Of a DNA stretch of 64,000 bases, positions 41,340 through 51,962 are shown piece by piece. The DNA comes from Liberibacter crescens BT-1 (GTDB lineage: Bacteria > Pseudomonadota > Alphaproteobacteria > Rhizobiales > Rhizobiaceae). The stretch is from NCBI RefSeq assembly GCF_000325745.1, contig NC_019907.1, positions 1,258,501 to 1,322,500 on the forward strand, read 5' to 3'. A model generated the notes under the pieces. That model ran no database searches, had not been told where the DNA came from, and saw nothing but the letters and a program-made list of their open reading frames with translations. The translations under genes were made by a program, and so were the position numbers. Position 1 is the first letter of the stretch. The number at the start of each line of letters is the position of its first letter.

Positions 41340-42215
41340 ATGCCTGAATTGCCAGAAGTTGAAACAATAAGACGTGGCCTTCTTACCTTCATGGTAGGCA
41401 TGACTATAACTAACCTAGAAATACGCTGTACCCATCTACGGTATGCTTTTCCTATTAATTTTTCTGAACGCGTTAAAAATAAGAAAATTATAAATATCTC
41501 TCGTCGAGCAAAATATTTATTAATTAATCTTGAGCAGAACCTATCAATCGTTATACACTTCGGTATGTCTGGATCTTTTATTGTTGAAAAAGATGGCTTA
41601 GAAAAAACTGATCAGACACGTGCAAAAAACTCCAAGCATGATCACGTTATACTGTATCTTGAAAAGGAAGCATTGCTGTACCGTGTTATATACAACGATC
41701 CACGTCGCTTTGGATTCATGGATCTAGTAGTTAGCTCCTTAGTGAATGAATATCCTTCCTTTGTAAATCTAGGACCAGAACCACTCGAGGATTCTTTTAA
41801 TGTTTTCCATTTAGAAAAATATTTTACAGGTCGAAAAGGAAAATTAAAAACCGCATTACTCAATCAAAAATTGGTCGCTGGACTAGGCAACATTTATGTT
41901 TGCGAAGCTCTATGGCGTGCAGGTTTATCACCTATGCGGACAATGAAGACATTAGTTAATAACAATACAACGCCAGATTCTAAGTTGTTCATATTGCAAA
42001 AAGCAATTCATAATGTAATTTCTGAAGCAATCGAAGCTGGAGGATCATCTTTACGTGACTATATACAAGTCAATGGCTCACTAGGTTCATTTCAAAATTG
42101 TTTTTATGTCTATAACCGAGAGGGAAAACCTTGTCTATCAAATTGCGGAACGTTAATACGTCGTACTATGCAAGCAGGACGTTCAACTTTTTACTGTGAA
42201 GTATGTCAAAATTGA
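41340..42215 (+). CDS. mutM: Formamidopyrimidine-DNA glycosylase MutM (Fpg)
   Basis: 291 residues. Base-excision repair enzyme removing 8-oxoguanine and FaPy. The N-terminal catalytic PELPEVETIRRGL is intact (Pro after Met is the nucleophile). The H2TH region (LNQKLVAGLGNIYVCEALW) and DYIQVNGSLGSFQ follow. A C-terminal zinc finger is complete, with cysteines in GKPCLSNCGT and FYCEVCQ. Standard length. In rhizobia an enoyl-CoA hydratase gene often lies between mutM and rpsT; here the 166-base gap is empty. Confidence 0.96.
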   Translation: MPELPEVETIRRGLLTFMVGMTITNLEIRCTHLRYAFPINFSERVKNKKIINISRRAKYLLINLEQNLSIVIHFGMSGSFIVEKDGLEKTDQTRAKNSKHDHVILYLEKEALLYRVIYNDPRRFGFMDLVVSSLVNEYPSFVNLGPEPLEDSFNVFHLEKYFTGRKGKLKTALLNQKLVAGLGNIYVCEALWRAGLSPMRTMKTLVNNNTTPDSKLFILQKAIHNVISEAIEAGGSSLRDYIQVNGSLGSFQNCFYVYNREGKPCLSNCGTLIRRTMQAGRSTFYCEVCQN

Positions 42216-42381
42216 TTTTTAAAAGGGATACAAATTTTTATATTGACGACCATGTATTTCTATAGCTATGATGTTCCTTATGTTATGAAGGGGTGTAGGT
42301 CTTTTATTGATATTTAAGACTGAATAATGTTTAATACTCCCTACTTTTAAGCATCGAACATGTTTTTAAAGAGAGGCGCTT

Positions 42382-42654
42382 ATGGCTAATACAGTATCTG
42401 CAAGAAAGATGGTACGTAAAATTTCTCGCCGTACTTTGATTAATAAATCGCGTCGTTCATCTGTTCGTTCTTTTATACGTCGTGTGCATGAAGCGCTTGA
42501 ATCTGGTAATGTTGATGCTGCAAAGGAGGCCTTCAGGGTTGCAGAATCCCATATCCAAAAAGCAAAGAGCAAGGGTGTGTTGCATAAAAGTACTGCTTCA
42601 CGTACGGTGTCACGCCTTGCAAAACGTATAAAGAACGTATCTATGGCTTCCTAG
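42382..42654 (+). CDS. rpsT: 30S ribosomal protein S20
   Basis: 90 residues, basic, with the typical N-terminus [18 protein letters not shown], followed by [11 protein letters not shown]. The helical body ends [19 protein letters not shown]20 binds 16S rRNA early in 30S assembly. It lies upstream of dnaA, as in rhizobia, and is closed off by a strong terminator at 42681-42716. Confidence 0.96.
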   Translation: MANTVSARKMVRKISRRTLINKSRRSSVRSFIRRVHEALESGNVDAAKEAFRVAESHIQKAKSKGVLHKSTASRTVSRLAKRIKNVSMAS

Positions 42655-43287
42655 ATTTTTTAAACTCTTTCCGAATCGCTAAAGGGACTAGAAAGATCAC
42701 GCTTTCTAGTCCTTTTATATTGTTTTCTGAGTCGCTTCATTTTCATCTAAAAAAATCTATAGTAGAATTAAAGGAAAAATTATTACAACTTTTAATATTT
42801 TTTGTCTTTTATGTTCAAAAAAATAAATTACGTTAATTTTTATTTTTTAGCTTTTAGAAAACATAGAAATATTGAATCTTATTGATTCAAAAGCGATTCT
42901 TAATCATAACAAAAAAATCAAGACTTATTCCTCCTAAGAGTCAATCCCCAACAAGCTTATTGGCTGCAAAAATCATTATTGATCTTATCATAGGATCCTG
43001 CCTAAATAGATCTTTGAGGGAAGATTAAAAGCTACTTAATAGCTAAGATAGAATTTCCTAAGCTAATTTAAGCGAGGTATTTTTTTCATACCCAAAAATA
43101 TGATGGTGCTACTTTTTGTTTTAGAGAAAAAATATTGTCTGATATCAGAATAGGATATAAATTATGATTATTGTTTAAGCCTGAACCAGAAACATATCTA
43201 GATATTTTTAAAATAAAAGTCATAGTACCTAGTGGTGTAAAAAGAGACATAAGTAGTAGCAATTTTTACTATGGAAGGCAGAAAGAG
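42655..43287. other. Region between rpsT and dnaA
   Basis: About 630 bases with the rpsT terminator at its left end and otherwise no supported gene. The dnaA frame is open from a TTG at 43171, but the likely start is at 43288. I looked for DnaA boxes (TTATCCACA and close variants) and saw no cluster, so there is no support for an origin here. Confidence 0.5.
42681..42716 (+). terminator. Rho-independent terminator of rpsT
   Basis: GGACTAGAAAG and CTTTCTAGTCC form a perfect 11-bp stem with a six-base loop, extended by AAAG/TTTT pairing and followed by TTTTATATTG. It lies 27 bases after the rpsT stop. This is the strongest terminator in the window. Confidence 0.92.
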
Positions 43288-44793
43288 ATGCAATTAAGAG
43301 AAATATCTACTTATGCTCAAGATAATGAGGTAAAAATAATAAAAGAAACACGGCCTCAGGATAATGTAATGGAAACATTGGACATGAGGTATAGCTTATT
43401 ATTTGAGCGTGTGGCATTACGCCTAAAGAATCATGTTGGTTCTGATGTGTATGCCAGTTGGTTTCAAAGGCTAAAATTTCATTCAATACTAAATAATGTA
43501 ATTCATCTCTCCGTTCCGACTACTTTTCTAAAAGCGTGGATCAAAAATCGCTATCTTGAAATTATAACAAAGCTTTTTCAAGAAGAAGACAAAACAATAT
43601 TAAAAGTTGATGTTGTTGTAAGAACTGCAACTCGTTTTTCATCTGAAAAACCATCTCTTCCTGTGTCTTCACAATCTTACTCTCCTTTAAAACCAATATC
43701 TTCTAATGTCATTACTTCTACTTTAAATCCTAAAACTGTTAGCCCCTTATTTGGATCACCACTTGACACTCGTTTTACATTTTCGTCATTCATAGAGGGA
43801 TCTTCAAATCGTGTAGCGCTTGCTGCAGCTCGTACAATTGCAGAGATGGGAGCTAAAAGCACAGTTCGATTTAATCCCCTGTTTATCCATGCTTCAGTTG
43901 GCCTTGGGAAAACACATCTTTTACAAGCTATTGCAAATGAAGCTATCGAAAACAAAGATGGTCTTCGAATAGTCTATTTAACTGCTGAATATTTCATGTG
44001 GCGCTTTGCTACCGCTATTCGAGATAATTGTGCACTCAATTTAAAAGATTCTTTACGTAATATTGATCTTCTGATGATTGATGATATGCAATTCCTACAA
44101 GGCAAATTAATTCAACATGAATTTTGTCATTTATTAAATGCATTACTAGATAGCGCCAAAACAGTTGTTGTAGCTGCAGATCGCCCCCCTTCTGAACTAG
44201 AATCCTTAGATCCACGAGTTCGTTCACGATTGCAAGGAGGGGTTTCTCTAGAATTAGGCTCTCATGACTATGATATACGTCTTGCGATACTTAAAAATCG
44301 TCTTAAGAACTCTCAAATAGGAGATACAAGTCTTAATATCCCTGAAGAAATTCTCGTGCATGTAGCTCGTTCTATTACTTCAAGTGGACGTGAATTAGAT
44401 GGAGCTTTTAATCAACTTGTATTTCGGCACTCGTTTGAACCTCTTCTCACAATAGATCTTGTAGATGAAATTTTAACTCATTTAATAAAATCCAGCGAGC
44501 CAAGGCGGATACGAATTGAAGATATACAACGATTAGTTTCTCGACATTATAATGTTTCACGTCAAGATCTTCTATCTAGCCGACGTACCCGTGTTGTAGT
44601 CAAACCTCGACAGATAGCAATGTATCTTTCAAAAATTATGACTACACGTTCGTTTCCAGAAATTGGTCGTCGTTTTGGAGATCGAGACCATACAACTGTT
44701 CTTCATGCAGTTCGTAAGGTAGAGACTATGCTAGAAACAGACACAAAACTTTTAAAGGAAATTGAGTTATTAAAACGACTAATTGCAGAATAA
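43288..44793 (+). CDS. dnaA: Chromosomal replication initiator DnaA
   Basis: 501 residues from the ATG at 43288 (preceded by GGAAGG and AAAGAG); an in-frame TTG at 43171 would add 39 poorly conserved residues. Domain I (about residues 35-100; [22 protein letters not shown]-like), a variable linker, the AAA+ domain with Walker [12 protein letters not shown] near 200, Walker [14 protein letters not shown], and C-terminal domain IV with the DnaA signature [15 protein letters not shown]. It opens the origin and loads the helicase. Position after rpsT is the usual rhizobial one. Confidence 0.94.
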   Translation: MQLREISTYAQDNEVKIIKETRPQDNVMETLDMRYSLLFERVALRLKNHVGSDVYASWFQRLKFHSILNNVIHLSVPTTFLKAWIKNRYLEIITKLFQEEDKTILKVDVVVRTATRFSSEKPSLPVSSQSYSPLKPISSNVITSTLNPKTVSPLFGSPLDTRFTFSSFIEGSSNRVALAAARTIAEMGAKSTVRFNPLFIHASVGLGKTHLLQAIANEAIENKDGLRIVYLTAEYFMWRFATAIRDNCALNLKDSLRNIDLLMIDDMQFLQGKLIQHEFCHLLNALLDSAKTVVVAADRPPSELESLDPRVRSRLQGGVSLELGSHDYDIRLAILKNRLKNSQIGDTSLNIPEEILVHVARSITSSGRELDGAFNQLVFRHSFEPLLTIDLVDEILTHLIKSSEPRRIRIEDIQRLVSRHYNVSRQDLLSSRRTRVVVKPRQIAMYLSKIMTTRSFPEIGRRFGDRDHTTVLHAVRKVETMLETDTKLLKEIELLKRLIAE

Positions 44794-44882
44794 TTTCAAT
44801 CTTATTATTTTCATGGATCAATTCTTCGTAGTATAAGATCAATATATCAAGTACATAAACTAGTTTGTAATGATCTTTTATA

Positions 44883-46070
44883 TCATCGTGTTAGATCTGC
44901 AACAACTGCATCAAGAATCATCATCCCAGACGGTGTGCATTTCAACCTTGAAGAATTTATACGCTCAATGAATCCAAGATCAACCAACTCCTTCTCACGC
45001 TCAGCATTTAAGCTACGTCTAGATAATTGCTGCCAACGATTTATATCAATGCCTTCATGTAATCTTAATCCCATCAACAATAATTCATCACTTTGCTCTT
45101 CAGGACTCAAATATTCTTGCTCAATGATACCATGACCTTTACTCTCAACCATTGAAACCCAATGTTCAGGATTTTTTTCTGTAGCTGTTGCTATTCTGAA
45201 AGTATCTATACTAATACGACCATGCGCTCCTGGACCAATTCCAACATAATCACCATATCGCCAATAGGTAAGGTTGTGGGTGCTCTCAGCTCCCAACTGA
45301 GCATGATTAGATATTTCATAGGCAGGGAGTCCATGTGACAACGTAATTTCCTGAGTCAGTTCATAAAAACGAGCAGATAATTCTTCGTCAGGCATTATCA
45401 GTTTACCTGCTTTATGTAAATTAAAAAAACGTGTACCTACCTCAATTGTTAATTGATATAATGAAATATGATCAACTACATAAGAGATCGCTTGCCTAAG
45501 CTCCAAATCCCATCCATCTATAGTTTGACCGGGCCGAGCATATATAAGATCAAAAGACATACGCGGAAAAACTTCACGCGCTAATTTAATAGCTTTTAGA
45601 GAATCAGCAACACTATGTGTACGACCAAGAAATTGTAATGCTTCATCTTCAAGGGCTTGGACCCCAAGTGAGACACGATTAACTCCTGCCGCTCTATATT
45701 CATGAAAACGCTCTAATTCTACACTGGATGGGTTCGCCTCTATGGTAATTTCAATATCTAAATTAGGCACATGCCAACATCTTGCAATGCCTTCAAGAAT
45801 AGACCCGATACTCTTCGGCTCCATAAGAGAAGGAGTACCTCCGCCAAAAAAAATGCTGGTAATTGTTCTAGGACCACTTAATTGTCGCATCCGAGTCATT
45901 TCAAGAAGAAAAGCTTGAACAAAACGCTCCTGATCAACTAACTTAGTTCTTACATGGCTATTAAAATCGCAATAAGGACACTTTGAAACACAAAAAGGCC
46001 AATGAACGTAAATACTTAAATTAGAACGTTCTAAATTCAAAGGGAAAAGAGAAAAGTTTTTTTCATTCAT
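44883..46070 (-). CDS. hemW: Radical SAM heme chaperone HemW (YggW)
   Basis: 395 residues. Radical SAM cluster motif CVSKCPYCDF (Cys-x3-Cys-x2-Cys) near residues 28-35, then FFGGGTPSLM and LSLYQLTIE-type family segments (HISLYQLTIEVGT); the C-terminal HemW domain has YEISNHA and NLTYWRYGDYVGIGPGAHG. Once called a coproporphyrinogen oxidase, HemW is now seen as a heme chaperone. It lies six bases after rdgB in the rph-rdgB-hemW operon, the common rhizobial order. Confidence 0.93.
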   Translation of the reverse strand: MNEKNFSLFPLNLERSNLSIYVHWPFCVSKCPYCDFNSHVRTKLVDQERFVQAFLLEMTRMRQLSGPRTITSIFFGGGTPSLMEPKSIGSILEGIARCWHVPNLDIEITIEANPSSVELERFHEYRAAGVNRVSLGVQALEDEALQFLGRTHSVADSLKAIKLAREVFPRMSFDLIYARPGQTIDGWDLELRQAISYVVDHISLYQLTIEVGTRFFNLHKAGKLIMPDEELSARFYELTQEITLSHGLPAYEISNHAQLGAESTHNLTYWRYGDYVGIGPGAHGRISIDTFRIATATEKNPEHWVSMVESKGHGIIEQEYLSPEEQSDELLLMGLRLHEGIDINRWQQLSRRSLNAEREKELVDLGFIERINSSRLKCTPSGMMILDAVVADLTR

Positions 46071-46076
46071 TTCATG

Positions 46077-46718
46077 TCACAAACAATTTTCAATAAAAAG
46101 CTTGAACGCCCGAGCTCTATGTGAAAGCGGTTCCTCACGTTGACCTACTATAAAGGCATTTTTTTCTTCCAATGTCATTTCACCAAAAGTACGACTATGC
46201 CCTTTTGGTTGAAAAATAGGATCATATCCAAAACCATTTTCTCCACGTGGAGGCCATACAATTGTTCCCTTTACTATTCCAGAAAAAATTTCTACATGAC
46301 CATCTGGCCAAGCGATACATAAAACCGAAACAAACTGTGCAGAGCGAGAATAAAAATCGTTAGCACCTTTATGAAAAAGGTCCCTTTCTATCTTTTCCAT
46401 GGCCATAGAAAAATTGCGAATTCCATTAAGAGTTTCAGCCCACCTAGCACTATATACTCCTGGATTTCCATCAAGAGCATCCACAACAAGACCAGAATCA
46501 TCAGAAAGAGCTGGAATTTTCAAAGCTTTAGCAGCTGATAATGCCTTTATAACAGAATTTTCCTCAAAAGTTGTCCCTGTTTCTTCTGGTATTATCAAAT
46601 TTAGTTCTGCAGAAGATTTAATCAAAAACCCTAATGGACTTAAAAGATTATAAATTTCGTTAATCTTATCCTTGTTATGACTAGCAACAATAATAGCTTT
46701 TCCATCAAGCTTACGCAT
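46077..46718 (-). CDS. rdgB: dITP/XTP pyrophosphatase (RdgB/HAM1)
   Basis: 213 residues from the ATG at 46718, overlapping the rph stop by eight bases; a GTG nine bases earlier is possible. Family motifs: [14 protein letters not shown] at the N-terminus, [21 protein letters not shown] with acidic metal ligands, [11 protein letters not shown], and the C-terminal SHRARAFK. It removes deaminated purine nucleoside triphosphates from the pool, preventing their use in DNA. Middle gene of the rph operon. Confidence 0.94.
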   Translation of the reverse strand: MRKLDGKAIIVASHNKDKINEIYNLLSPLGFLIKSSAELNLIIPEETGTTFEENSVIKALSAAKALKIPALSDDSGLVVDALDGNPGVYSARWAETLNGIRNFSMAMEKIERDLFHKGANDFYSRSAQFVSVLCIAWPDGHVEIFSGIVKGTIVWPPRGENGFGYDPIFQPKGHSRTFGEMTLEEKNAFIVGQREEPLSHRARAFKLFIENCL

Positions 46719-47445
46719 TAGAATCACTTAAAGATATCACCTGTTTCTGAAGAGAAACAAGATGAGAAATTCCAGTCTCTGCTAAAAGCATCATATCAGA
46801 AAATTCTTCCTGAGAGAATGCATTTCTTTCAGCTGTTGCTTGAATTTCAACTATTTTACCAGAACCAGTGATAACAAAATTAGCGTCTGTTTCAGCTTTA
46901 GAATCTTCTGAATAATCAAGATCTATCATTATCTGGTTGGAAAATACACCGCAAGAAACAGCAGCGACATGATCTTTTAGAACATGCGATACCTTAACCA
47001 TACCACGAGCTTCCATCCATTTCAGACAATCGTGCAAAGCAACCCATGCTCCTGTTATTGCTGCCGTACGGGTACCACCATCTGCTTGTATGACATCACA
47101 ATCCACGACAATCTGTCGTTCACCTAACATCTCAAGATTAACAATAGCGCGTAATGAGCGACCGATAAGACGCTGAATTTCTTGAGTACGTCCTCCTTGC
47201 TTACCGCTGACAGATTCACGCCTCATACGTTCTTCTGTTGCACGAGGTAACATCCCATACTCAGCAGTTATCCAACCTCGACCACCATGACGCAACCAAG
47301 GGGGGACTTTTTCTTCAAGTGAAGCAGTGATCAATACATGAGTTTGACCAAATTTGATTAAACAAGAACCTTCAGCATGTTTGGAATACTGACGAATAAA
47401 AGACACTTCACGCATTTGATCTTTTCTTCTACCTGATAAACGCAT
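46711..47445 (-). CDS. rph: Ribonuclease PH
   Basis: 244 residues. Phosphorolytic 3'-exonuclease that trims tRNA precursors. Starts [52 protein letters not shown] and [19 protein letters not shown] are all typical, including the phosphate-binding Arg pair. The SD GAGGAG supports the start. First gene of the rph-rdgB-hemW operon, divergent from hrcA. Confidence 0.97.
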   Translation of the reverse strand: MRLSGRRKDQMREVSFIRQYSKHAEGSCLIKFGQTHVLITASLEEKVPPWLRHGGRGWITAEYGMLPRATEERMRRESVSGKQGGRTQEIQRLIGRSLRAIVNLEMLGERQIVVDCDVIQADGGTRTAAITGAWVALHDCLKWMEARGMVKVSHVLKDHVAAVSCGVFSNQIMIDLDYSEDSKAETDANFVITGSGKIVEIQATAERNAFSQEEFSDMMLLAETGISHLVSLQKQVISLSDSNA

Positions 47446-47611
47446 AATTTACTCCTCAGTAAAGTCTTGAATATTTGTAACTGTTTTCAAGAGAAAAAAG
47501 CAAGAAGTAAAGAGATGCTTTTAAAAATTTCATGCTAAATGAATGAAGTCTTGCTATTTATTTTATAAATGATTACCATATTGCTGCTTCAATTCCAAGA
47601 AAGATATTCGT

Positions 47612-48700
47612 ATGGACGACAAAGAAACATCAAACTATGAAATGTTTTCTTCATTAGACGATCGTGATCGAGAAGTTTTTCGTCGAATAGTTGAAAGTTA
47701 TTTGGAAACAGGTGAACCTTTAGGATCACGTAACCTATCACGACTATTATCTGTATCGCTCTCACCAGCCTCTGTACGTGATATCATGAGTGATCTGGAG
47801 CTATTTGGATTAATATATTCACCACATGTTAGTGCTGGTCGCTTACCAACACAACTTGGCTTACGTTTCTTTTTAGATACATTCATGCAAACACGAGAAT
47901 TATCAGAAGAAGATCAGCTTGAGGTAGAGAATCAGATCGGCAATAGCGAATCTAATAAATCTCTGGAAGAAGTTATGAGTAAAGCAAGCAAAGTACTTTC
48001 AGGTATTTCACGTGGTGCTGGCTTGGTTTTCACTACAAAACGCGATTTAGTTCTTAAACATATAGAATTTATCCGACTTGATTCCACAAAAGCATTGGCA
48101 GTGATTGTAGGAGAAAGTGATCAAATAGAAAATCGTATTATTAATCTTCCTACTGGAATTACTTCGTCACAACTTATTGAAGCTGCAAATTTTCTCAATG
48201 CACAAATAGTTGGACAAACCTTTTCAGCTTTCAGATTTAAATTGGAAAAATTAAAAGATGAAGTACGACGCGAACTTGATACGCTCTCTCATGACTTAGT
48301 AGAACGCGGACTTGCTGTTTGGTCAGGAGCACAAAAAGATGAAGGTAAACCATCAAGTTTAATTATACGAGGTCGAGCGAACCTGTTAGAAGGAATTGAA
48401 CCAACAGATCTAGAGCGATTACGACTTTTATTTGATGATCTAGAGAAAAAAGAGGTTCTCATAGAAATGCTTCATCTGACTGAAAGCAGTCCAGGGGTAC
48501 GCATTTTCATTGGTTCAGAAAACAAACTTTTTTCATTATCTGGTTCCTCTCTCGTGATCGCCGGTTATTCTAACAAAAGAGATCAGATAATCGGAGCTGT
48601 TGGTGTTATTGGCCCAACACGACTTAACTACGCCCGTATTGTACCAATAGTAGATTATACTGCACAAATCATGTCACGCGCTGTACTTGATAAGAGCTAG
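47612..48700 (+). CDS. hrcA: Heat-inducible transcription repressor HrcA
   Basis: 362 residues. N-terminal winged helix (FRRIVESYLETGEPLGSRNL, LSPASVRDIMSDLE, HVSAGRLPTQLG) followed by the GAF-like and inserted domains; RVFIGSE-type end segment RIFIGSENKL is present. HrcA binds CIRCE elements and represses groESL, with GroEL as its effector. I see no CIRCE (TTAGCACTC-N9-GAGTGCTAA) in the window, consistent with groESL lying elsewhere. In rhizobia grpE normally follows; here a creatininase gene on the other strand does. Confidence 0.94.
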   Translation: MDDKETSNYEMFSSLDDRDREVFRRIVESYLETGEPLGSRNLSRLLSVSLSPASVRDIMSDLELFGLIYSPHVSAGRLPTQLGLRFFLDTFMQTRELSEEDQLEVENQIGNSESNKSLEEVMSKASKVLSGISRGAGLVFTTKRDLVLKHIEFIRLDSTKALAVIVGESDQIENRIINLPTGITSSQLIEAANFLNAQIVGQTFSAFRFKLEKLKDEVRRELDTLSHDLVERGLAVWSGAQKDEGKPSSLIIRGRANLLEGIEPTDLERLRLLFDDLEKKEVLIEMLHLTESSPGVRIFIGSENKLFSLSGSSLVIAGYSNKRDQIIGAVGVIGPTRLNYARIVPIVDYTAQIMSRAVLDKS

Positions 48701-48755
48701 CATAACTTATTTTTCATATATAAAGAATTGAATAAATATCATCATTTTAAACCAA

Positions 48756-49544
48756 TCAATCTATGATTTTTAAATCAAAAATATGAATCTCTTTAAGATA
48801 TTCTATAAATCTCTCAGAAATATGAGATATGAGTTGCTCGCCTTTTTCAGGCGTAGCAGTCGTAGCATTACCAACAACTCCCTGGGGATTTAAATCCGTC
48901 ATCATCCAACCGAATGGATGTAAGCCGTAAGCACGTAGATATTTAAATTTTTCTAGAAGCTCTCCCTGCCTAGAAAAAAAATTTTGAGCCAGATCCATTT
49001 TGACTAGATGAGGTTTAAGCGCCAACATTAAACTGGTCTCCATCTCTCCTCCATGGATTCCAATTTCTCTCTCTTTAGATGAGATACCTTCATTATCTAT
49101 ATTTAAGCGTGTCCAACTTGTAGCTGCTGCCAGCATTGAAAATCGAACTCGTGCTTCTGTGATAACAATAGAAATAATTGCTGAGTTCCCTCCATGTGCA
49201 TTTAAGATAACAAACTTACGTATCCCAAGGTTCCGAACTTGTTGAGCAATTCCTAGCCAACGCTCTATAGCTTCGACATAAGAAAAAGTTTTTGTGCCTT
49301 GAATATTCATATGTTCAATTGAATAACCAATCGACTCTACTGGCATAAAAGTAACCGGTAATTCAAAAGGTAGAATTATCTTAATCCTTTCTAATAAACC
49401 AGAGACAATAACATTATCCGTATTAAACGGTAAATGCGGACCATGTTGCTCATATGCACCAAGAGGCAGAACAACAATCCAATTGGCTCTCTCAACAGGA
49501 TTCAAATCTATAGGATTATCCTCAAAGTTAATAGATGGGTGCAT
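48756..49544 (-). CDS. Creatininase-family metal hydrolase
   Basis: 262 residues. Motifs of the family are clear: LPLGAYEQHGPHLPFNTDN (Glu, His and Asp metal ligands), ILNAHGGNSAII and GIHGGEMETSLML with a further His and Glu. Members hydrolyse small amides such as creatinine, FAPy-type pyrimidines or peptide precursors, so the true substrate is unknown. It stands alone between hrcA and rsmB in convergent orientation with hrcA. A single-gene placement gives no pathway clue; a detoxification or riboflavin/deazaflavin-related role cannot be told apart. Confidence 0.88.
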   Translation of the reverse strand: MHPSINFEDNPIDLNPVERANWIVVLPLGAYEQHGPHLPFNTDNVIVSGLLERIKIILPFELPVTFMPVESIGYSIEHMNIQGTKTFSYVEAIERWLGIAQQVRNLGIRKFVILNAHGGNSAIISIVITEARVRFSMLAAATSWTRLNIDNEGISSKEREIGIHGGEMETSLMLALKPHLVKMDLAQNFFSRQGELLEKFKYLRAYGLHPFGWMMTDLNPQGVVGNATTATPEKGEQLISHISERFIEYLKEIHIFDLKIID

Positions 49545-49726
49545 TATTTAAACCAAAACATTCATGAAAAATTCTATCTATTTAATAATACCTTTTGCAG
49601 AAATTTTCATTTTAAATATTTAGAATTTTTATTTCTTCAATCCTATCCCTTTACTCTTCAAAAATTTATTGCGTAAATATTAGTATTTACAATCTAAATT
49701 ATCACTTAAAGGAAAGGAACCTGGAT

Positions 49727-51016
49727 ATGCGTCTGGGTGGACGGCTTGCAGCTGCTATTGAAATACTAGAAAATATAAAAAATCACAATCGACCTATCAA
49801 AAATACTTTGAAAGACTGGGGTATTTCTCATCGTTTTGCAGGAAGCAGCGACCGTGCTGTTATTAGCAATATTGTCTATGACAGCTTAAGAAAACGCCTT
49901 TCAAGTTGTTATCTTATGAATGATGACAGCTCTCAAGCATTAGTGTATGGCATTATATTTCGTGAATGGGGAATTAATCCTCAAGAACTTATCCATAAAC
50001 TTTCCAGTGATCATTTTGCACCACCATTGCCAACACAGTCTATGCTGTCAGCTTTTAATTCACATCAATTAAAAAATGCACCTGATCACATTCAAGCAGA
50101 CATTCCAGAATGGATAAAATCTTCAATTCAATTGAATTTTGGATCTAGTTGGCTCAAAGAAGCAACTGAATTAGCACAACGTCCACCTTTAGATTTGCGG
50201 ACAAATATACTAAAAATTACTCGTGAAAAACTTCACAAAACTCTTGAACATTTTAAAATAGGCTATTCAACCATATCTCAATTTGGACTACGCATACCTG
50301 CAACTCAAAAAGAATCGTATTTGCCTAAGATTACAACTGAGATCTCTTTTCATAAAGGTTGGTTTGAAATTCAGGATGAGGGCTCACAAATAGCTTCACA
50401 ACTAACAGCATTTACAAAAGGAAGGCAAGTTCTGGATTTTTGTGCTGGCGGTGGAGGGAAAACCCTTGCATTATCTATGTTCATGAAGAATAAAGGCCAA
50501 ATTCATGCATGGGATTCAGACAAAAGCCGAATAGCGCCTATTATCGAGCGAATAAAACGCGCGGGAATACACAATGTTCAGGTCCATAGCAGATTATCAA
50601 CGCTTCTGCCTTTACAAGAACATTTCGACACCGTACTCATTGATGCTCCCTGCTCTGGAAGTGGAACATGGCGACGACATCCAGATATGAAATGGCGATT
50701 ATCAGAACAAAGCCTTGAGAAAAGAATCCTTCAACAAGAAACAATCATTAACCAAGCCTCTAAATTTGTTAAAATCAATGGTCATTTAATTTATGTTACC
50801 TGTTCTATACTCCCTCAAGAAAATATTATACAAATTCAAAAATTTTTGAATACCCATCCTCAATTTCGTATTGTTCCAGCTATAAAAGATTGGCATTCAT
50901 TATTCGATATCAAGGCACTGCAACCTCATTTTTTCAAAGACGGAGGATTAAATATGACTCCTGCATCCACGAATACAGATGGCTTCTTTTTTTGTAAGTT
51001 AAAACGTCATTATTAA
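49727..51016 (+). CDS. rsmB: 16S rRNA m5C methyltransferase RsmB family
   Basis: 429 residues. A short NusB-like N-terminal part (MRLGGRLAAAIEILENI, FAGSSDRAVISNIVYDSLR) precedes the SAM domain: LDFCAGGGGKTLALS (motif I), DAPCSGSGTWRRHPD (motif IV with Cys) and YVTCSILPQEN (motif VI with the catalytic Cys). RsmB makes m5C967 in E. coli 16S rRNA. A good SD (AAAGGAAAGG) precedes the ATG. The NusB-like part is shorter than in E. coli RsmB, so target position is inferred. Confidence 0.9.
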   Translation: MRLGGRLAAAIEILENIKNHNRPIKNTLKDWGISHRFAGSSDRAVISNIVYDSLRKRLSSCYLMNDDSSQALVYGIIFREWGINPQELIHKLSSDHFAPPLPTQSMLSAFNSHQLKNAPDHIQADIPEWIKSSIQLNFGSSWLKEATELAQRPPLDLRTNILKITREKLHKTLEHFKIGYSTISQFGLRIPATQKESYLPKITTEISFHKGWFEIQDEGSQIASQLTAFTKGRQVLDFCAGGGGKTLALSMFMKNKGQIHAWDSDKSRIAPIIERIKRAGIHNVQVHSRLSTLLPLQEHFDTVLIDAPCSGSGTWRRHPDMKWRLSEQSLEKRILQQETIINQASKFVKINGHLIYVTCSILPQENIIQIQKFLNTHPQFRIVPAIKDWHSLFDIKALQPHFFKDGGLNMTPASTNTDGFFFCKLKRHY

Positions 51017-51186
51017 GTAATTTAAAATGTGATTATTTCCTATTTATGACACCAGAAATCAAGTAAAAAATATTATATCTCCTTATGAAAGAATTTTAAT
51101 TTATTTTTAATAACCTAAGGTTGTTTATTAATAAAGCATGTTTTATGATGTCAAAAATGGACGAGTAATAAAATAAGGACATTTAT

Positions 51187-51639
51187 ATGCAGAAATCTTT
51201 TATGAGGGTATTTTTTATAGTTTTCATAGTAAGTTGTGGACTTTTTATAGGAAAAGAAAATATGCCAGATCAGTGGTATATATCATTGAATAAAGCACCT
51301 TTTAATCCACCAAATTGGGTTTTTGGTCCAATTTGGACTGTACTTTATATTCTTATTGCCATTGCAGGAATAAGAACATATGAAAAAAGTGGGCTTTCTC
51401 TTTCTTTTGGGCTGTGGATTTTACAGATGGTTCTCAATTTTACATGGTCGCCAATCTTTTTTGGTATGCATAATCCAAAGATGGCTTTATCTATTATTTT
51501 AATAACTTTTTTGGTTATTTTACTATATATAGTATACCAATGGACGCGTGATCGAATTTCTTCTATACTATTTATTCCTTATATAGCATGGATAAGTCTT
51601 GCTTCTGTTCTTAACATGTACATAGTACTATTAAATTAA
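51187..51639 (+). CDS. tspO: TspO/MBR family membrane protein
   Basis: 150 residues with about five membrane helices. Family pattern: WYISLNKAPFNPPNWVFGPIWTVLYI, then LWILQMVLNFTWSPIFFG and a Tyr/Trp-rich later half. TspO proteins bind porphyrins and other ligands and are linked to tetrapyrrole and stress control in alphaproteobacteria; the direct role is debated. A SD-like AAGGA lies 11 bases upstream of the ATG. It is monocistronic and near no tetrapyrrole gene, although hemA and hemW are elsewhere in the window. Confidence 0.92.
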   Translation: MQKSFMRVFFIVFIVSCGLFIGKENMPDQWYISLNKAPFNPPNWVFGPIWTVLYILIAIAGIRTYEKSGLSLSFGLWILQMVLNFTWSPIFFGMHNPKMALSIILITFLVILLYIVYQWTRDRISSILFIPYIAWISLASVLNMYIVLLN

Positions 51640-51840
51640 ATCCATAAGCTTTTCAAACATGTACACGAAAAAATTGCTTTACCTTAGGAAAATCGAAAAG
51701 GAGTTTATAATTACCACCTTTATAAAAAATCAATTTTAAAGTCTTCTTGCAAGACTTCGTTTAATTTTACTATTGCATCACAATAATATTTAAGCGATAT
51801 ATGATTTTTAAAAGTTATATAACAAGCTTGTTAAGCTTGT

Positions 51841-51915
51841 GCGGGTGTAGCTCAGAGGTAGAGCACAACCTTGCCAAGGTTGGGGTCGAGGGTTCGAATC
51901 CCTTCGCCCGCTCCA
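51841..51915 (+). tRNA. tRNA-Gly (anticodon GCC)
   Basis: 75 bases including encoded CCA. Acceptor GCGGGTG pairs with CGCCCGC (one G-U type pair). D arm TAGCTCAGAGGTAGAGCA; anticodon stem CAACC/GGTTG with loop TTGCCAA (GCC); T arm GAGGGTTCGAATCCCTT. Confidence 0.97.
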
Positions 51916-51924
51916 GATTTTCAC

Positions 51925-51962
51925 TAATAAAGGATTAGCCTAAACAGGATAATCTTTTATTA
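51925..51962 (+). other. Hairpin after tRNA-Gly
   Basis: TAATAAAGGATTA pairs with TAATCTTTTATTA (13 bp, one G-U) around a 12-base loop, starting ten bases after the tRNA end. It may mark the 3' end of the precursor. A T run is missing, so it is not a standard terminator. Confidence 0.5.

Noticed and set aside
42655-43287. Replication origin next to dnaA
   Set aside because: No cluster of DnaA boxes or GC-skew evidence could be seen; in rhizobia dnaA is not necessarily beside the origin.
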